Shown in pieces: positions 62,271-64,000 of a stretch of 64,000 bases of DNA (its first letter is position 1; the number at the start of each line of letters is the position of its first letter). The position numbers and the translations under genes are program-made. The notes under the pieces were generated by a model. The model saw only the letters and a list, made by a program, of their open reading frames with translations, ran no database searches and was not told the origin of the DNA. The stretch spans positions 60,848,399 to 60,912,398 of the forward strand of contig OZ034968.1 in assembly GCA_964030785.1 (NCBI GenBank), read 5' to 3'. The stretch comes from Siderastrea siderea. Its lineage: Eukaryota > Cnidaria > Anthozoa > Scleractinia > Rhizangiidae.

Positions 62271-63470
62271 CAGAACTAAAGGTTGCACTACGAGTGTCGG
62301 CTTGCTTTTGTAATTCTTTTGCTGATGTGTTGTAATCGGCAGTGTGTTTTTTAAAATCTATCTGAAGAGTACAAATAGTCAGCGGCTGAGAATAAACGAT
62401 AGTTTTGTTCAGATGTTTGGGAATCTTGTCCCTCATTGGCACTACAACCGAATCCTTAGGAGTACTGAGTTGGAAATATAACAGAAACTATTTGATTGTC
62501 AGTCAACTGATTTGGTTTTCTGATAACTGAATATGTTGATTCCTTGCTCTGGCGAAGACCTGTCACATTAACCGTAAGATGTTGGGGAGGGGGGAGGGGG
62601 AAGGGGACCGCACAGTCCGCACTGAAGTGGTGTGAAACCCACAAGTTGTGTTCATAAATTTCACCATATTGCGGAAGAAAACGTCATTGGCTCTGCACGC
62701 ATTGCATGCCTATATTTATTTTTGTTTTCTTTATAAAAGGGAGAGCTTGAGAAAAGGTTAACAAGCGTACTCTTTTTAAAAAAGACTAAGGCAAACAAAT
62801 TTTAAAGCAGTCTGCTATTAAAAGGAGACATTGTTAAACAGTTTTGACAATTCGGGAGAGCAATACCGCTCGATCGAATTATAGATAATTGATTGCAGCC
62901 TTTTTGTAAAAATTTCGAAACGTTAATATGTAACGTTAGAAAGGATAAAAAAAATTTGCCCTCCTTTTTCGTTCGCGATTGTATTCCTTTACATAACTGA
63001 CCTCAATGACAACAGTTTTGCTGTCGCGCCTGATCAAACAAGAGAACAAACCATCTGCATCAATTAACAGGGCAGAAAAGTGTTTCTGCGTTGTTGAATA
63101 ACCAGGCCCGGCCAGGGGGGTCGGGGGGCGGGGCGGGGAGTGGGATACCGATATACCTCATTCTTTCCCCTGGGATACCAATATACCTTAAAAATGCAAA
63201 AACATTAATGGCATATGCCTGAAATTATTGTAATACAGAATACCCTATACCTGAGAATTTTGGCAAAAAATACCGAATACCTTGGTACTAAAACACCCTA
63301 GATATATACCGTATACCCAAAACCCCATTGAGCCCGGGTAGCTCAAAGGTTGCAGTCCACACACAGTTCTAATTAACAGAACGTGCTGCTAATATAGGAT
63401 ATTGCTTGAGACGTTAGCCAAACTAATCAGTGAGTTATAAATTAATTCTAGCTTAATGAATTCTTAAAGA
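62271..63470. other. Intergenic with G-rich and ATACC-rich repeats
   Basis: Matches 29338-30494. A G-rich run at ~63113-63143 is followed by an ATACC-type degenerate repeat (~63155-63320). No gene is recognised. Confidence 0.5.
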
Positions 63471-64000
63471 GTGCTTTTTAGAAAGAAAATAGTAAAAATA
63501 TACGTCTCTATTGGCTGCTTAAAATTAAAGAAAGGAAACATTTTCGATAACATAAATAACAAACATATTTAAGGCCTGGGAAACACAAGGATCAAAACAA
63601 AATTTATCCTTCAGTGCTTGCACCTGCGTTTCTCAGTGTTTCTGCTGACCCCTGTGTTTGCGGTTGTGCTTATGCTGTAATGAAAATCAGTCTTTTTAAA
63701 TTCCTCCAGTGCCCTCTTCTAACTCTTTGCAAGGAAAATTAAAAAAATATGTGTTATTTAATAGAAATAAAGAGAGGGAAAAATTTCTTCCAAAAACACT
63801 TTTAAGCCATATCTACCCTCCATGCTTTCTTGTTTTCGTGTTTGGTCGATTAAAAAAAAATTGTATCAAAGTTTTATCAGTCCGCCTTCAATTGTGATGA
63901 CTTAAGTTAGGGCCACCTTCGCTGATCAATTTAGATTTCCCATTCTTTTGAATTCACCGCATACCGTATTTATTCCAAAGAACGTCGCTGTGCTTATTAA
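63471..64000. repeat. Tandem duplication unit, copy 3 (start only)
   Basis: From the TTAATTCTAGC segment onward this matches ~30495-31060 of copy 2, including the first bases of the GCGGCGCTTATT MITE at 63964. The window ends before any GPCR coding sequence. Confidence 0.85.
63964..64000. mobile_element. MITE with GCGGCGCTTATT repeats (copy 3, cut by window)
   Basis: The left end CCGTATTTATTC after TA (63962-63963) matches the copies at 11553 and 31023; the remainder lies outside the window. Confidence 0.6.

Larger units (their letters stand above)
30495..63470. repeat. Tandem duplication unit, copy 2
   Basis: Copy 2 of the ~11-kb unit. It is split by the Polinton at 36301-58310; the flanks 30495-36300 and 58311-63470 continue copy 1 order exactly. 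A ~230-bp stretch at ~33313-33545 is present here but absent from copy 1. Confidence 0.9.

Overview
The window is animal nuclear DNA, most likely from a cnidarian, probably an anthozoan such as a coral or sea anemone. That identification is an inference. It rests on AT-rich intergenic DNA, single-exon class A GPCR genes repeated in tandem, and many DIRS, Penelope, Kolobok/THAP and Polinton/Maverick insertions. No bacterial gene layout is present.

Left part (1-11,094): a TE graveyard. A foldback-like DNA transposon with a 9-bp target duplication (1,902-8,534) carries GGAACACCCC minisatellites in both terminal inverted repeats. A nearly complete DIRS retrotransposon (2,406-7,043; gag, RT/RNase H, tyrosine recombinase, all on the minus strand) has jumped into it. 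A fragment of a Penelope-like reverse transcriptase lies just outside (8,592-9,155).

Middle and flanks (11,095-36,294 and 58,317-64,000): a tandem segmental duplication with a unit of about 11 kb. Two unit copies each hold one intact 306-residue class A GPCR gene on the minus strand (12,706-13,626; 32,230-33,150). A third unit starts near 63,470 and runs off the window. Comparing units reveals later insertions with their empty sites. These are a ~0.6-kb foldback element (14,281-14,893), an ~8.1-kb nested transposon stack (20,269-28,405; includes a Kolobok-like element with a THAP exon and a LINE remnant), and the Polinton.

The centrepiece (36,301-58,310; 22,010 bp) is a Polinton/Maverick, i.e. 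an integrated adintovirus-like element. It has a 6-bp TTTGGA duplication, the intact empty site at 17,159-17,164 in the sister unit, and ~1.67-kb terminal inverted repeats. It encodes a protein-primed DNA polymerase B (one in-frame stop), a chromodomain integrase, an adenain-like protease, an A32-like packaging ATPase, a probable double jelly-roll major capsid protein, three paralogous probable minor capsid proteins, a PLA2-domain protein, and a run of small Arg-rich proteins with RRQRGG-type motifs that look like adenain substrates. These genes together would copy, package and integrate the element.

The unusual cargo is the most interesting part. It comprises a SLOG-fold nucleotide-binding protein whose motifs appear circularly permuted, a 2TM protein with SLATT-like topology (SLOG and SLATT are partners in prokaryotic conflict systems), a twin GRF-type zinc-finger protein, a zinc-ribbon gene carried inside both TIRs, and a tRNA-like gene with perfect A and B boxes and a Pol III terminator between the protease and ATPase genes. 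Several genes carry single stops or homopolymer frameshifts, so this copy is probably recent but decaying, unless some of the breaks are sequencing errors or are suppressed.
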